Shown: positions 32,053 through 40,392, counted from the stretch's first letter. The stretch: 44,655 nucleotides of DNA from Clostridium sp. (GCA_004554205.1 SFNH01000004.1:1-44655); one strand, 5' to 3'. Program-made: numbers and translations. Notes: a model not told the origin generated them from the letters alone.

Positions 32053-32080
32053 AAAGGAGCCCCGCTTGCGGAACTCCTTT
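32053..32080. terminator. Bidirectional terminator between mobA and the pel operon
   Basis: Arms AAAGGAGCCCCGC and GCGGAACTCCTTT pair over 12-13 positions with two G-U pairs, with an A/T run on both sides (32048-32055 and 32078-32083). It ends the molybdenum operon. The gap 31962-32090 also holds the pelD ribosome binding site (AGGAGG) but no clear -35 for the pel operon. Confidence 0.85.
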
Positions 32081-32090
32081 TTTAGTGAAT

Positions 32091-32678
32091 TCAATCTGAT
32101 CCGGTACTGTGAACCGCCCGGTCATATTCCTCCGGCGTGTTGACATTCCAGAGCGTCCTCTCAGGCAGAGGGCTTGAGGAAAGCGCCACCTGCCTGATCC
32201 GGCATGCCTCGGGCAGCTTCCTCACCCGGTAATCCCCGGCGTCAAGCCGCCCCTCGATCACCGGTATGATACTTTTTTTGTAAATGCCGCACAGCGGATG
32301 GAGCCGCTCGCCGTCCGCGAAAATGACACCGTCGTGATCGCTGTCTAAAAACTGCTCCAGATACTCCACTGTCTGCCCCGTCACAAACGGCATATCCACC
32401 GCACAGAAAAAGACCGCGTCCGTCTCCGACGCCTTAAGAACGCTGTAAATTCCGCCTAAAGGGCCGCAGCCCTCCCGTATATCCGGAACTATACGCGCGG
32501 GAAGCTCCTTCACACAATCCTTCATCGAGGCGACCGAGACGAGCACCTCGCGTCCGGTACTCCCCATCTCCGCCACCATGTGCTCAATCATTGTCCTCCC
32601 GTGCCACAAGAGTCCCGCCTTGTCCTGCCCCATACGCCTGCTCTCTCCTCCGCACAAAATCCCGATTGCTGCCCTCAT
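32091..32678 (-). CDS. mobA: Molybdenum cofactor guanylyltransferase
   Basis: This 195-residue nucleotidyltransferase adds GMP (or a related nucleotide) to molybdopterin to give the dinucleotide cofactor. The motif GILCGGESRRMGQDKAGL near the N-terminus is the GTP-binding signature LxGGxxxRMGxDK; GPLGGIYSVL and CAVDMPFVT (metal Asp) follow. I start at the ATG at 32678, which follows GGAGG by nine bases, rather than the in-frame ATG at 32795 inside the preceding gene. It is the last gene of the molybdenum operon. Confidence 0.92.
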   Translation of the reverse strand: MRAAIGILCGGESRRMGQDKAGLLWHGRTMIEHMVAEMGSTGREVLVSVASMKDCVKELPARIVPDIREGCGPLGGIYSVLKASETDAVFFCAVDMPFVTGQTVEYLEQFLDSDHDGVIFADGERLHPLCGIYKKSIIPVIEGRLDAGDYRVRKLPEACRIRQVALSSSPLPERTLWNVNTPEEYDRAVHSTGSD

Positions 32679-32727
32679 CTCAAATATCCTCCTGATAATA
32701 TCGTAGTCTCTGCACCGGCACATATGT

Positions 32728-33846
32728 CTACTTAAGCAGCAATACCGCGGACGGCTTGATCCGCAGCCATGCCGGAATCTTTTCAGCGGCTTCATGTGTG
32801 CGCATTTCTTTTCCGATCTTCCACCAGAGCCCGTTTCTTAACATTACATACCACTCAAACGGCATCTCGGAAATATCCGGATCCGCCACCTGGATCAGAT
32901 TGGCGTCCTCCCTGGACTTAAGGGCCTCCGCCTCCGCCTCGCCAAGCGGCTCAAAATCGTGGGCGCGAATCCCAATGCTTGTAATCCCGTCATCCACCCT
33001 GGATCCGCACACCAGTTCGAGTCCGTCCCAGTCGAGGGCCTTCACCCGGTAGTCTCCGATGCGCTGAATCCTGGAAATGTTTTTGCAGCCCGTCAGTCTC
33101 GCCGCCGAGACCGTGCGCGGATTGTCAAAGACTTCCCTTGTCTCTCCCTCCGCGATCACCTTTCCCTCATCCATCAAAAGCAGGTGATCGCAGAGCTGAT
33201 AGGCCTCATCCCGGTCATGGGTCACCATGATCGAAACGCCGTGATACTCCTTAAGCAGCTTCACAAGCTCCAGGCGAAGTCCCTCCCTTAAGAAGGTATC
33301 CATCGCCGAAAACGGCTCGTCAAACAACATCGCGTTCGGCTCATAGGCGAGCATCCTCGCCAGGGCGGTGCGCTGCTGCTGTCCGCCGGAAAGTTTCCCC
33401 GGATACTGCTTCTCCAGACCGTTTAAGCGAAACCGCTCGATAAGCTCCGCCACGATCCGGCGGCTGTCCTTCCTTCCTTTTAAACCGACGGCGATATTCT
33501 GCTCCACCGTCATATTCGGGAATAAGGCGTAATTCTGAAACAGGTATCCCACCTTACGCTTCTGGGGCGGCACATTGACGCCCGTTTTTGAATCGAAGAG
33601 GAGTTCTCCGCCGCGGTTTTCTCCCGCTTTCAGCCGGATCCTGCCGCTGTCCGGGCGCACGATCCCGGCAATCGCCTTTAAGGTCATGCTCTTGCCGCAG
33701 CCGGACGGACCCAGGATTCCCAGGCATCCGCCCTCCGCGCGAAAGGATACATCAAGCTCAAAGCTTCTTAAGCGCTTTTTAAAGTCGGCCTCAAGGAGAC
33801 GCGGAAGACCTTCTGAATGCGCGCCCGCCATACTGATTTCTGTCAT
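32728..33846 (-). CDS. modC: Molybdate ABC transporter ATP-binding protein
   Basis: This 372-residue ATPase has Walker A GPSGCGKSM near residue 47, signature LSGGQQQR, Walker B AMLFDEP and the H-loop MVTHDRDEAYQL. After the ATPase core, residues from about 245 form a C-terminal regulatory domain of the TOBE/MOP kind (GIRAHDFEPLGEAEAEA). It energises molybdate uptake with the permease ModB. The ATG lies 12 bases after the modB stop; mobA begins about 50 bases after it. Tungstate could also be carried, but a separate tungstate importer is present in this window. Confidence 0.92.
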   Translation of the reverse strand: MTEISMAGAHSEGLPRLLEADFKKRLRSFELDVSFRAEGGCLGILGPSGCGKSMTLKAIAGIVRPDSGRIRLKAGENRGGELLFDSKTGVNVPPQKRKVGYLFQNYALFPNMTVEQNIAVGLKGRKDSRRIVAELIERFRLNGLEKQYPGKLSGGQQQRTALARMLAYEPNAMLFDEPFSAMDTFLREGLRLELVKLLKEYHGVSIMVTHDRDEAYQLCDHLLLMDEGKVIAEGETREVFDNPRTVSAARLTGCKNISRIQRIGDYRVKALDWDGLELVCGSRVDDGITSIGIRAHDFEPLGEAEAEALKSREDANLIQVADPDISEMPFEWYVMLRNGLWWKIGKEMRTHEAAEKIPAWLRIKPSAVLLLK

Positions 33847-33858
33847 TTCATTTTCCCC

Positions 33859-34530
33859 TTAGCTGCGCTTTATACTTGCCTTAAGGGCCGCCAGGTTCAT
33901 AAGCACCACAGAGATAAAGGCTATCACCACGATGATCGCCACATAACCGTATGCCCGCTCCATATTCCCGGCCGCTACCTCCGAGTACACCGCCATCGGC
34001 AGCGTCCGCGTCTTTCCGGTAATATTTCCGGCGATCATCGCCGTAGCTCCGAATTCCCCGAGCCCTCTGGCGAAAGCCAGAACGCCGCCGCTCACAATTC
34101 CCGGCACCGCATTGGCGATGAGCACCTTACGGAATATCTCCCACTCACCCATGCCGAGCGTGCGCGCCGCGTAGACAAGATTCATGTCCACCTGCTCAAA
34201 CGCGCCCCTCGCCGACCGGTACATGAGCGGAAATGACATCGTGACCGCCGCAAGCACCGTAGCAACCCAGGAAAACGCGATCTTCACGCTGAAATACTCC
34301 AGGAAAAACTGTCCGAGCGGGCGCTTCACCCCGAAAACATACAGCAGGAAAAAACCGGCTACCGTGGGCGGAAGGACCATCGGAAGCGTGAGAATCCCGT
34401 CTAGGATCGTGCGCGTAAGCTCGCTGCGCAGGCGAAACACCAGCCACGCGGCAAGAAGCCCGAGAAAAAATGTGATCACGATCGACACACTTGCAGTGCG
34501 CATGGAAATCCAGATCGGAGACCAGTCCAT
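33859..34530 (-). CDS. modB: Molybdate ABC transporter permease
   Basis: This 223-residue permease has about five helices and begins MDWSPIWISMRTASVSIVI. Typical ModB sequences are LTLPMVLPPTVAGFFLL and the coupling region AARTLGMGEWEIF with GLGEFGATAMIAGN. I start at the ATG at 34530, directly after a GGGGAGG; the longer frame to 34659 would run into the modA 3' end. modA and modC flank it in one operon. Confidence 0.94.
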   Translation of the reverse strand: MDWSPIWISMRTASVSIVITFFLGLLAAWLVFRLRSELTRTILDGILTLPMVLPPTVAGFFLLYVFGVKRPLGQFFLEYFSVKIAFSWVATVLAAVTMSFPLMYRSARGAFEQVDMNLVYAARTLGMGEWEIFRKVLIANAVPGIVSGGVLAFARGLGEFGATAMIAGNITGKTRTLPMAVYSEVAAGNMERAYGYVAIIVVIAFISVVLMNLAALKASIKRS

Positions 34531-34567
34531 AGTCCTCCCCCCCTTTTTTGTTTTCAGTAACAGTTTA

Positions 34568-35443
34568 TCAGTTTCCCTTTGAAAATCCGTAGCTCTCGAA
34601 TACTGCCGTGGCCTCATCCGTCTTAAGGAAGTCCACAAACGCTTTCGCCGCGTCCGCATGAGCCGTATTTTTGAGAACCGCTACCGGATAGATAACCTTC
34701 TTTGCAAGACTTCCCTCCGGCGCTTCCGCGATGACCGTAACCTGATCTGCCATGCTTGCGGCGTCGGTCGCGTACACGATACCCGCATCTGCGCTGGCGG
34801 CCGCCACCTGATTTAAAACCTCAGTCACATTAGTGCCAAGGCTTAACCTGTCCTGAATCTGATCCCACAGACCAAGGTTCGTCAATGCTTCCTCGGCATA
34901 CTGCCCGGCCGGCACGCTCGCCGGATCGCCGAGCGCAATGCTCTCTGCCTTCACAATATCCTCAAAAGCCGCAATCCCGTTGTCGCTTCCTGCCGGTACG
35001 ATCAGCACGATCTTATTCTCCAGCAGATTTACGATCGTGTCGGACGCGATGTATCCGCCCTCGTCAAGCGCCTTCATCTGCTTTGTCGCGGCAGACATGA
35101 ACACATCCGCCGCAAGCCCCTCCTCAATCTGGGTCTGCAGCTTTCCTGAGCTGTCGTAAGTTCCCATCACCGTGACGCCCGGATTTTCAGCCTCAAACAT
35201 CGGGATCAGCTCCTCCTCATAGGCGTTCTTTAAGCTCGCCGCAGCAGCCACCAGAATCTCCTCGGCTGCCTCCGGGACCTTCTCCTGTGCCGCGCTCTCC
35301 GGCGCAGCCGTTGTCTCGGGCGCAGCCGTCGTCTCTGCCACTGTCTGCGGCGCTGCCGTCTCCGCCTGCTTCGTGCCGGAGCACCCGCCCAGCACACCAG
35401 CCATTACCATCATGGCTGTCATCATTGCGACCTGTTTTTTCAT
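34568..35443 (-). CDS. modA: Molybdate ABC transporter substrate-binding lipoprotein
   Basis: This 291-residue binding protein has a lipoprotein signal ending VLGGC (Cys21), then a long Thr/Ala/Pro/Glu-rich linker to about residue 60. The binding domain starts ILVAAAASLKNAYEE, the conserved ModA oxyanion site (AAASL), and continues with VMGTYDSSGKLQTQIEEG and ALGDPASVPAGQYA. The start at 35443 is preceded by only a weak AG-rich ribosome binding site, so expression may depend on coupling to the preceding gene. Sulfate-type relatives are less likely because of AAASLK and the Moco operon context. Confidence 0.93.
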   Translation of the reverse strand: MKKQVAMMTAMMVMAGVLGGCSGTKQAETAAPQTVAETTAAPETTAAPESAAQEKVPEAAEEILVAAAASLKNAYEEELIPMFEAENPGVTVMGTYDSSGKLQTQIEEGLAADVFMSAATKQMKALDEGGYIASDTIVNLLENKIVLIVPAGSDNGIAAFEDIVKAESIALGDPASVPAGQYAEEALTNLGLWDQIQDRLSLGTNVTEVLNQVAAASADAGIVYATDAASMADQVTVIAEAPEGSLAKKVIYPVAVLKNTAHADAAKAFVDFLKTDEATAVFESYGFSKGN

Positions 35444-35460
35444 ATTCTTTTTTCTCTTTC

Positions 35461-36507
35461 TCAGCACCCTTTCCCGAAGCCGCAGTTCGGGAAGGTACAT
35501 ACCGGGCAGTTTAAGCAGAGCCCGCCCTGCCCCAGCGCCGCCAGCTCCTCCGCGTTCACCTCATCATCCGCCATGATCCGGGGAAGCACCAGGTCAAAAA
35601 TGGTCCGCTTCGCGTACATCACGCAGCCCGGAAGCCCCACGATGGCAGCCGTCCGGCCCGCCGCCTCATAGTAGGCGAGCATAAACATGGCTCCCGGCAG
35701 CACAGGCGCCCCATAGGACACGATCCGCGCCCCGGTATTCTTGATGGCAAGCGGCGTTTTATCATCCGGGTCTACGCTCATCCCGCCGGTACACACGACG
35801 AGATCTGCACCTTTTTCAATCATATCGAGGATCGCCGCCGTCATCTTCTGATCGTCGTCGTTTAGGGTCACATGGCAGATCTCCTCCGTATCAAATTCCG
35901 CCAGCTTCTCCCGGATGACCGGGGTGAAGGTGTCCTCGATCCGACCGTAAAACACCTCATTTCCCGTAGTGACGATTCCGGCCTTTTTATGTACAAAGGG
36001 CTTTAAGTCCAAAATGGGCTTGCCGCCAGTCACCTTCATCGCCGCCTGCTCTGCGGCCCGCATCCACTTTTCCTCGATCACCAGCGGGATGACCCGTGTG
36101 CCGGCCAGCTTATCGCCCTTTCGCACCACGGTATTCCCATGGCGTGTAGCGATCATCATCTGACCGAAGCCGTTGATCTCCTTAAGCGCCTTGCTGTCTA
36201 CCTTGAAAAGCCCGTCGCAGTCTGCCTTAAGCTCAATCTTTCCCTCCCTGGGCTTCGTGGGCTCCATATGGCTGCCCCTGCACATCCCACAGAGAATCTC
36301 CGCAGCCTCATTTTCATGGATCATTCCCTCCTCCTTCTCCCACACATAGAGCTGATCCTTTCCGACACTTAATAGCACCGGGATATCCTCCTTCGTGACG
36401 ATATGCCCCTTGCAGAATACCGCGCCCTTCGTGACCCCGCGCACAATCCGGGTGATATCGTGACAGAGCACTGTTCCTTCCGCGTCCACCGTCCTAATCA
36501 GTTTCAC
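35461..36507 (-). CDS. MoeA-like molybdopterin-binding protein with C-terminal Cys cluster
   Basis: This 348-residue protein is related to molybdopterin-binding proteins of the MoeA/MogA superfamily. The N-terminal half has VLCHDITRIVRGVTKGAVF; the C-terminal half has VTTGNEVFYGRIED and VVCTGGMSVDPDDKTP, the MoCF domain signature. The tail carries five cysteines (CLNCPVC, then two more before the stop), a possible metal site. I start at a GTG at 36507 with GGGAGGAG at ideal spacing and a typical N-terminus (KLIRTVDAEG); the ATG at 36561 would overlap the fusion gene upstream. It may insert molybdate or tungstate into molybdopterin, but could instead be a transferase variant. Confidence 0.85.
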   Translation of the reverse strand: MKLIRTVDAEGTVLCHDITRIVRGVTKGAVFCKGHIVTKEDIPVLLSVGKDQLYVWEKEEGMIHENEAAEILCGMCRGSHMEPTKPREGKIELKADCDGLFKVDSKALKEINGFGQMMIATRHGNTVVRKGDKLAGTRVIPLVIEEKWMRAAEQAAMKVTGGKPILDLKPFVHKKAGIVTTGNEVFYGRIEDTFTPVIREKLAEFDTEEICHVTLNDDDQKMTAAILDMIEKGADLVVCTGGMSVDPDDKTPLAIKNTGARIVSYGAPVLPGAMFMLAYYEAAGRTAAIVGLPGCVMYAKRTIFDLVLPRIMADDEVNAEELAALGQGGLCLNCPVCTFPNCGFGKGC

Positions 36508-36545
36508 TTTATCTCCTCCCGCATCCTGTTCATGTAATGCAGCTT

Positions 36546-37502
36546 TTATTTCCTCGCACACTCCGATGCGCTGCCGCGAAGGATTTTTAACCCGTGATCC
36601 AGGCCGTCCAGAATAAATCCAAGACTCTCCTCAACCGCCTTCGGGCTTCCCGGAAGGTTTATGATCAGGGTCTTTTTCCTGATCACCGACACGCCGCGGC
36701 TTAGCATCGCCCGGTTTGTCTTCTCCAGGGAGCGAAGGCGTATGTATTCTGCAATTCCCGGCGCGTTCCTGTCCGACACGGCCATGGTCGCCTCAGGCGT
36801 ATTATCCCTCATGGAAAATCCGGTTCCACCGCTCGTCACGACGAGATCCACCTGTCTTCCGTCCGCCATCCGGATAAGCTGGGTCTTTAAGACCGCCGGC
36901 TCGTCCGGGACGATCAGAGTCTCCACGACCTCATATCCGGCGTCCTCAAGCATCTTTACCGCCGCGGGGCCGCTCTCGTCAACACGCTCGCCGCGGGCGC
37001 CCTTATCGCTCACCGTGATGACAGCCGCCGTAAACGGCCGGTCGTCCGCCGGAAGCTCCACCTTCATCTCGTCGCCGACCTTGATGTCGCCCTCTTCTAA
37101 AACCTCGGCAAACACGCCCTCGCGCGGCATGATACAGTCGCCCATCCGCTTATAGATCGCGCAATGGCTGTGGCACTCCTTTCCGATCTGCGTCATGCGC
37201 AGCACGCAGGTCCCCACGCGCAGGATGCTTCCCACCGGCAGATTCTTAAAATCCAGGCCTTCGACAACCAGGTTTTCACCGAACGCTCCGCTTTCAACGT
37301 TCGCGCCCGCTTCATTGAACGCTTTTATTTTATCGTACGAGAGCAGACTGACCTGCCGATGCCATTTCCCCGCATGCGCGTCGCCCTCAATTCCAAAATC
37401 CCGCGCCAGGTGCGCTTCCGGGATCGCGTGCTTTTCAATGCCGCGAATATCGCTTACGCAGATCGCCTTCACAATTCCCGTCAATTTAATTTTTGTCTCC
37501 AT
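36546..37502 (-). CDS. MOSC-MogA fusion protein (molybdenum cofactor synthesis)
   Basis: This 318-residue protein combines a MOSC domain (about 1-150: GIVKAICVSDIRGIEKHAIP, FGENLVVEGLDF, GKECHSHCAIYKRMG, with its Cys motif) and a MogA-type MPT adenylyltransferase domain (about 155-318: AAVITVSDKGARGERVDESG, VTSGGTGFSMRDNTPEA, NLPGSPKA). MogA activates molybdopterin before metal insertion; MOSC domains handle sulfur or reduce N-oxygenated compounds. Fusions of the two are known in Clostridia. It lies between moaA and the MoeA-like gene. Confidence 0.92.
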   Translation of the reverse strand: METKIKLTGIVKAICVSDIRGIEKHAIPEAHLARDFGIEGDAHAGKWHRQVSLLSYDKIKAFNEAGANVESGAFGENLVVEGLDFKNLPVGSILRVGTCVLRMTQIGKECHSHCAIYKRMGDCIMPREGVFAEVLEEGDIKVGDEMKVELPADDRPFTAAVITVSDKGARGERVDESGPAAVKMLEDAGYEVVETLIVPDEPAVLKTQLIRMADGRQVDLVVTSGGTGFSMRDNTPEATMAVSDRNAPGIAEYIRLRSLEKTNRAMLSRGVSVIRKKTLIINLPGSPKAVEESLGFILDGLDHGLKILRGSASECARK

Positions 37503-37544
37503 GATTTTCCCTCCGTTTCTTCCTTTTATAAAAACAGTCCGGCA

Positions 37545-38522
37545 TCATCCGCCGATGGATGCCATCATGTTTGTTTCCGTGATGTCCTGCGGCTGTTCAA
37601 AACAGTGCGCCGCCGGCTTCTCAAAAATCGCGTTCTTCATTGTCTCTGTAAGGTGTTCCCTAATCTCTGTCTCCGGGACGCCGCTGCGAAGAATCGACTT
37701 AAGATCCGCCCCGTCCTCATAGCAGAGGCAGGTTTTTAAGAATCCCTGCGAGGTCAGGCGCACACGGTTACATTTCTCACAAAATTTCCCGTGGATCGCA
37801 CTGATAAACCCGAGGCTTCCCTGAAAGCCCGGAATCCGGTAATATACCGCCGGTCCGAAGCCGTGGCTCCGCCCGTCCGCGGCAATGCCCGGATAATGCT
37901 CCCTCACCTCGTCAAAGAGCTTCCTGTGGTCGATCACCGGGAACTTCCTGCCGCATCCGATCGGCATCATCTCGATGAACCGGACATCCACCGGATACTT
38001 CCGCGCCAGCTCCACGACCCCCTTCCAGTTATCGCTCCCGAGATCTAAAGAAACTGCGTTGATCTTTAACGGCACCGGGATAGCAGCCGCCCTCTCGATG
38101 ATCCCCATAACCTCCGGCAGACAGTCGCTCCCTGTAATCGCATGGAAGCGCTCTCTGTCTGTGGTGTCGAGGCTGATATTGATCATGTCAATGCCGGCAT
38201 CGATCAGCTCGTCCAGATATCGTCCGAGCAGAACGCCGTTGGTGGTGAGCGTGACTGCCTCAATCCCCGGAATCCTCTTTATCTGTCGAACCAGATGGCA
38301 GAAATTCAATCGCACCAGGGGCTCGCCCCCCGTCAGCTTGATGTGGCGTATCCCCAGGCGGGAAGCGCATTCCGCCACAGTGCAGATCTCCTCGAGCGTC
38401 AGGATCTCACTCATCGGGACAAACGACACGCCATCCGGCATACAGTATTTGCACCTTAAGTTACACCGGTCTGTGACCGATATCCTCATATAATCAATGT
38501 CTCTTCCGTATCTGTCCTTCAT
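37545..38522 (-). CDS. moaA: GTP 3',8-cyclase MoaA
   Basis: This 325-residue radical SAM enzyme starts molybdenum cofactor synthesis by turning GTP into 3',8-cyclo-7,8-dihydro-GTP. The SAM cluster motif is C20-x3-C24-x2-C27 in CNLRCKYCMPDG. A second cluster for substrate binding is in CEKCNRVRLTSQGFLKTC, and the protein ends in the essential GG dipeptide (ASIGG). The GTP-binding motif KLTGGEPLVR is present. The ATG follows GGAGGTGG. It lies just after moaC, its pathway partner. Confidence 0.97.
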   Translation of the reverse strand: MKDRYGRDIDYMRISVTDRCNLRCKYCMPDGVSFVPMSEILTLEEICTVAECASRLGIRHIKLTGGEPLVRLNFCHLVRQIKRIPGIEAVTLTTNGVLLGRYLDELIDAGIDMINISLDTTDRERFHAITGSDCLPEVMGIIERAAAIPVPLKINAVSLDLGSDNWKGVVELARKYPVDVRFIEMMPIGCGRKFPVIDHRKLFDEVREHYPGIAADGRSHGFGPAVYYRIPGFQGSLGFISAIHGKFCEKCNRVRLTSQGFLKTCLCYEDGADLKSILRSGVPETEIREHLTETMKNAIFEKPAAHCFEQPQDITETNMMASIGG

Positions 38523-38546
38523 GATCTCTTTCCTCTCTCCACCTCC

Positions 38547-39032
38547 TTAAGCGGAATGTCTGGGATTGCGAAACTCGCCGCTCTTTCCGCCCGTCTTTTG
38601 TTCCAGGTAGATCTCCCCGATCTCCATCGACTTATCTACCGCCTTGCACATATCGTAAATGGTTAAGAGCGCGACGCTCACCCCGGTAAGCGCCTCCATC
38701 TCAACGCCGGTCTTGCCCGTTGTCTTCGCAAGGCACGACGCCTTAATCTCACGCCGCTCCCTAACGAGCTCAAAGTCTACCTCAAGCTTCGTCAGGTTCA
38801 GGTTATGGCAGAGCGGAATCAGTTCAGAGCAACGTTTCGCGCCCATAATGCCCGCCACTCTCGCCACGCCCAGCACATCGCCCTTTTTCATATCGCCCGA
38901 CGACACCTTTTCAAAGCACTCCTCGCTCATGAAGATGCTTCCCCTCGCAATCGCGGTGCGGCTGGTGTCAGCCTTTTCGCTCACATCTACCATCCAGGCA
39001 TTACCCCGGCTGTCAAAATGCGTGAATTCCAT
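38547..39032 (-). CDS. moaC: Cyclic pyranopterin monophosphate synthase MoaC
   Basis: This 161-residue protein completes the first Moco step with MoaA. Conserved parts are RGNAWMVDVSEK, AGIMGAKRCSELIPLCHN, and TGKTGVEMEALTGVSVALLT with the catalytic Lys/His environment. I start at the ATG at 39032 (MEFTHFDSRG), preceded by AAAGGGGA, rather than the in-frame ATG at 39089 that lies inside the modE-like gene. It is followed by moaA. Confidence 0.95.
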   Translation of the reverse strand: MEFTHFDSRGNAWMVDVSEKADTSRTAIARGSIFMSEECFEKVSSGDMKKGDVLGVARVAGIMGAKRCSELIPLCHNLNLTKLEVDFELVRERREIKASCLAKTTGKTGVEMEALTGVSVALLTIYDMCKAVDKSMEIGEIYLEQKTGGKSGEFRNPRHSA

Positions 39033-39070
39033 CTCTGTGTCCCCTTTCCGCCCGACAGAATGCGGTCTCC

Positions 39071-39457
39071 TCAATCGTGCGTGAAGCATTCCTTAAAAAT
39101 TTCGTCCGCCGCCTCGTTTACCTTCAAGGCGAACTCTCGATAGGCGCCAAGAAGCTGTCTGCCCTCATCCGTCAGGACGGCGCCGCCGCCGCCCACGCCG
39201 CCTGCCCATCGCCTTACGACCGGCATGCCGAGCTGCTCCTCCAGCCGCTTTACGATATACCTGCCCTTGCTGTAGGAGAGGCCCATACGGCTGCAGGCCT
39301 CATGGAGCGAGCCCGTAATCTCGACCAGCTCGATCAGCTCTGCCGCGCCCGAACCGAAAAATATGTCATCTGCCGCGAGGCATACGCGTATCTTTGGATG
39401 GACGCGTTTGCTGACCGCCATTTTGGGAGACATATCCACAGTCTCTTTCTTTGCCAT
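39071..39457 (-). CDS. ModE-like winged-helix regulator without a molbindin domain
   Basis: This 128-residue protein corresponds to the N-terminal DNA-binding half of ModE. It has SGAAELIELVEITGSLHEAC, MGLSYSKGRYIVKRLEEQLG as recognition helix, and VRRWAGGVGGGGAVLTDEGRQLL, the wing and LysR-type HTH pattern. No C-terminal molybdate-binding MOP repeats are present. It probably controls the molybdenum genes, but how it senses the metal, or whether it senses it at all, is unknown. The start at 39457 is chosen as the nearest ATG with a GGTGAG motif; an ATG at 39478 is also possible. Confidence 0.85.
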   Translation of the reverse strand: MAKKETVDMSPKMAVSKRVHPKIRVCLAADDIFFGSGAAELIELVEITGSLHEACSRMGLSYSKGRYIVKRLEEQLGMPVVRRWAGGVGGGGAVLTDEGRQLLGAYREFALKVNEAADEIFKECFTHD

Positions 39458-39477
39458 GATCTCACCGCCCTGATACA

Positions 39478-40281
39478 TTAAATCGATTCGAGGTTCTGGA
39501 ATGGATTATTCTCCAGGTACTCCACCCTGCCGTCGTCACACGCCTTTGCGGCCGCCGGGTCGATCGGCAGGCGCTCAAGAACCTTCAGATGATAGTTCTC
39601 CGCCACTTCATCGAGGTGGCTGTCGCCGAACACCTTGTAATCCTTCCCGTTGTCCGGGCAATGGAAGTAAGACATATTCTCCACGATACCCAGGATCGGT
39701 ATATTCATCATCCCTGCCATCCGCACGGCCTTCTCCACGATCATGGACACAAGCTCCTGCGGCGAGGTGACAACGATGATCCCATCGACCGGAAGAGACT
39801 GGAATACCGTCAGCGGCACATCACCGGTTCCAGGCGGCATATCCACAAACAGATAATCCTTCTCTCCCCACATAACATCCGTCCAGAACTGCAGCACCGT
39901 CCCTGAGATCAGGCTCCCTCTCCACAAAACCGGCTGGGACTCATCCTCTAAGAGCAGATTCACCGACATGATATCAATGCCCGTCGCGCTTGGCACGGGA
40001 AAAATCTCATGCTCGTTGCCCGTCGCGGGGCCGGTCACGCCAAACGCCTTCGGGATCGACGGCCCGGTGACATCCGCGTCGAGAATCCCGACCTTAAACC
40101 CTTTCGCGCGCATTGCGCAGGCCATGAGTGACGTTACCATGGTCTTTCCCACGCCGCCCTTTCCGCTGACAACCGCAATAACTCTCTTAACCCTGCTCCC
40201 CTCATTCGGGAGCGCCTTCAAGTCCTGACGTTCCGCGCAATTACTCGCGCAGGAACTGCAATCATGATTACATTCGCTCAT
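39478..40281 (-). CDS. Mrp/NBP35-like Fe-S carrier ATPase
   Basis: This 267-residue P-loop ATPase of the Mrp/NBP35 kind carries Fe-S clusters to target proteins. Four cysteines at the N-terminus (4, 8, 11, 15) resemble the NBP35 ferredoxin-like motif. Deviant Walker A GKGGVGKT is at 40-47, DADVTGPSIPK follows, and DMPPGTGDVPLT is the conserved second block. The C-terminal CxxC that normally bridges the dimer cluster is reduced to one Cys (CPDNG). It is the first gene of the molybdenum operon, so a role in supplying clusters to MoaA or molybdoenzymes is likely but inferred. Confidence 0.87.
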   Translation of the reverse strand: MSECNHDCSSCASNCAERQDLKALPNEGSRVKRVIAVVSGKGGVGKTMVTSLMACAMRAKGFKVGILDADVTGPSIPKAFGVTGPATGNEHEIFPVPSATGIDIMSVNLLLEDESQPVLWRGSLISGTVLQFWTDVMWGEKDYLFVDMPPGTGDVPLTVFQSLPVDGIIVVTSPQELVSMIVEKAVRMAGMMNIPILGIVENMSYFHCPDNGKDYKVFGDSHLDEVAENYHLKVLERLPIDPAAAKACDDGRVEYLENNPFQNLESI

Positions 40282-40331
40282 CTTCTGACATTCCTCCTAA
40301 AAATCTCGTGCGTATGCACTGTTATGGAAAG

Positions 40332-40341
40332 AGTATACCAT
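40332..40341 (-). promoter_or_regulatory. Extended -10 of the molybdenum operon promoter
   Basis: TATACT (40332-40337) preceded by TGG gives an extended -10 upstream of the Mrp-like gene. At 17 bases the -35 is poor (TAGGCT), which is typical for a promoter that needs an activator. No molybdenum cofactor riboswitch structure is apparent in the 43 or so bases of leader. Confidence 0.5.
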
Positions 40342-40373
40342 GCTTTTTGTATGGAGCCTATTTGATTTTCCGC

Positions 40374-40392
40374 CATATTTATTATAAATATG
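40374..40392. promoter_or_regulatory. Perfect 19-bp palindrome, candidate LysR or ModE operator
   Basis: CATATTTAT-T-ATAAATATG is a perfect 9-1-9 palindrome in the divergent gap between the Mrp-like and LysR genes. It contains the LysR-type T-N11-A spacing and sits about 49-67 bases upstream of the expected start of the molybdenum operon, the usual place for LysR activation. Confidence 0.5.
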
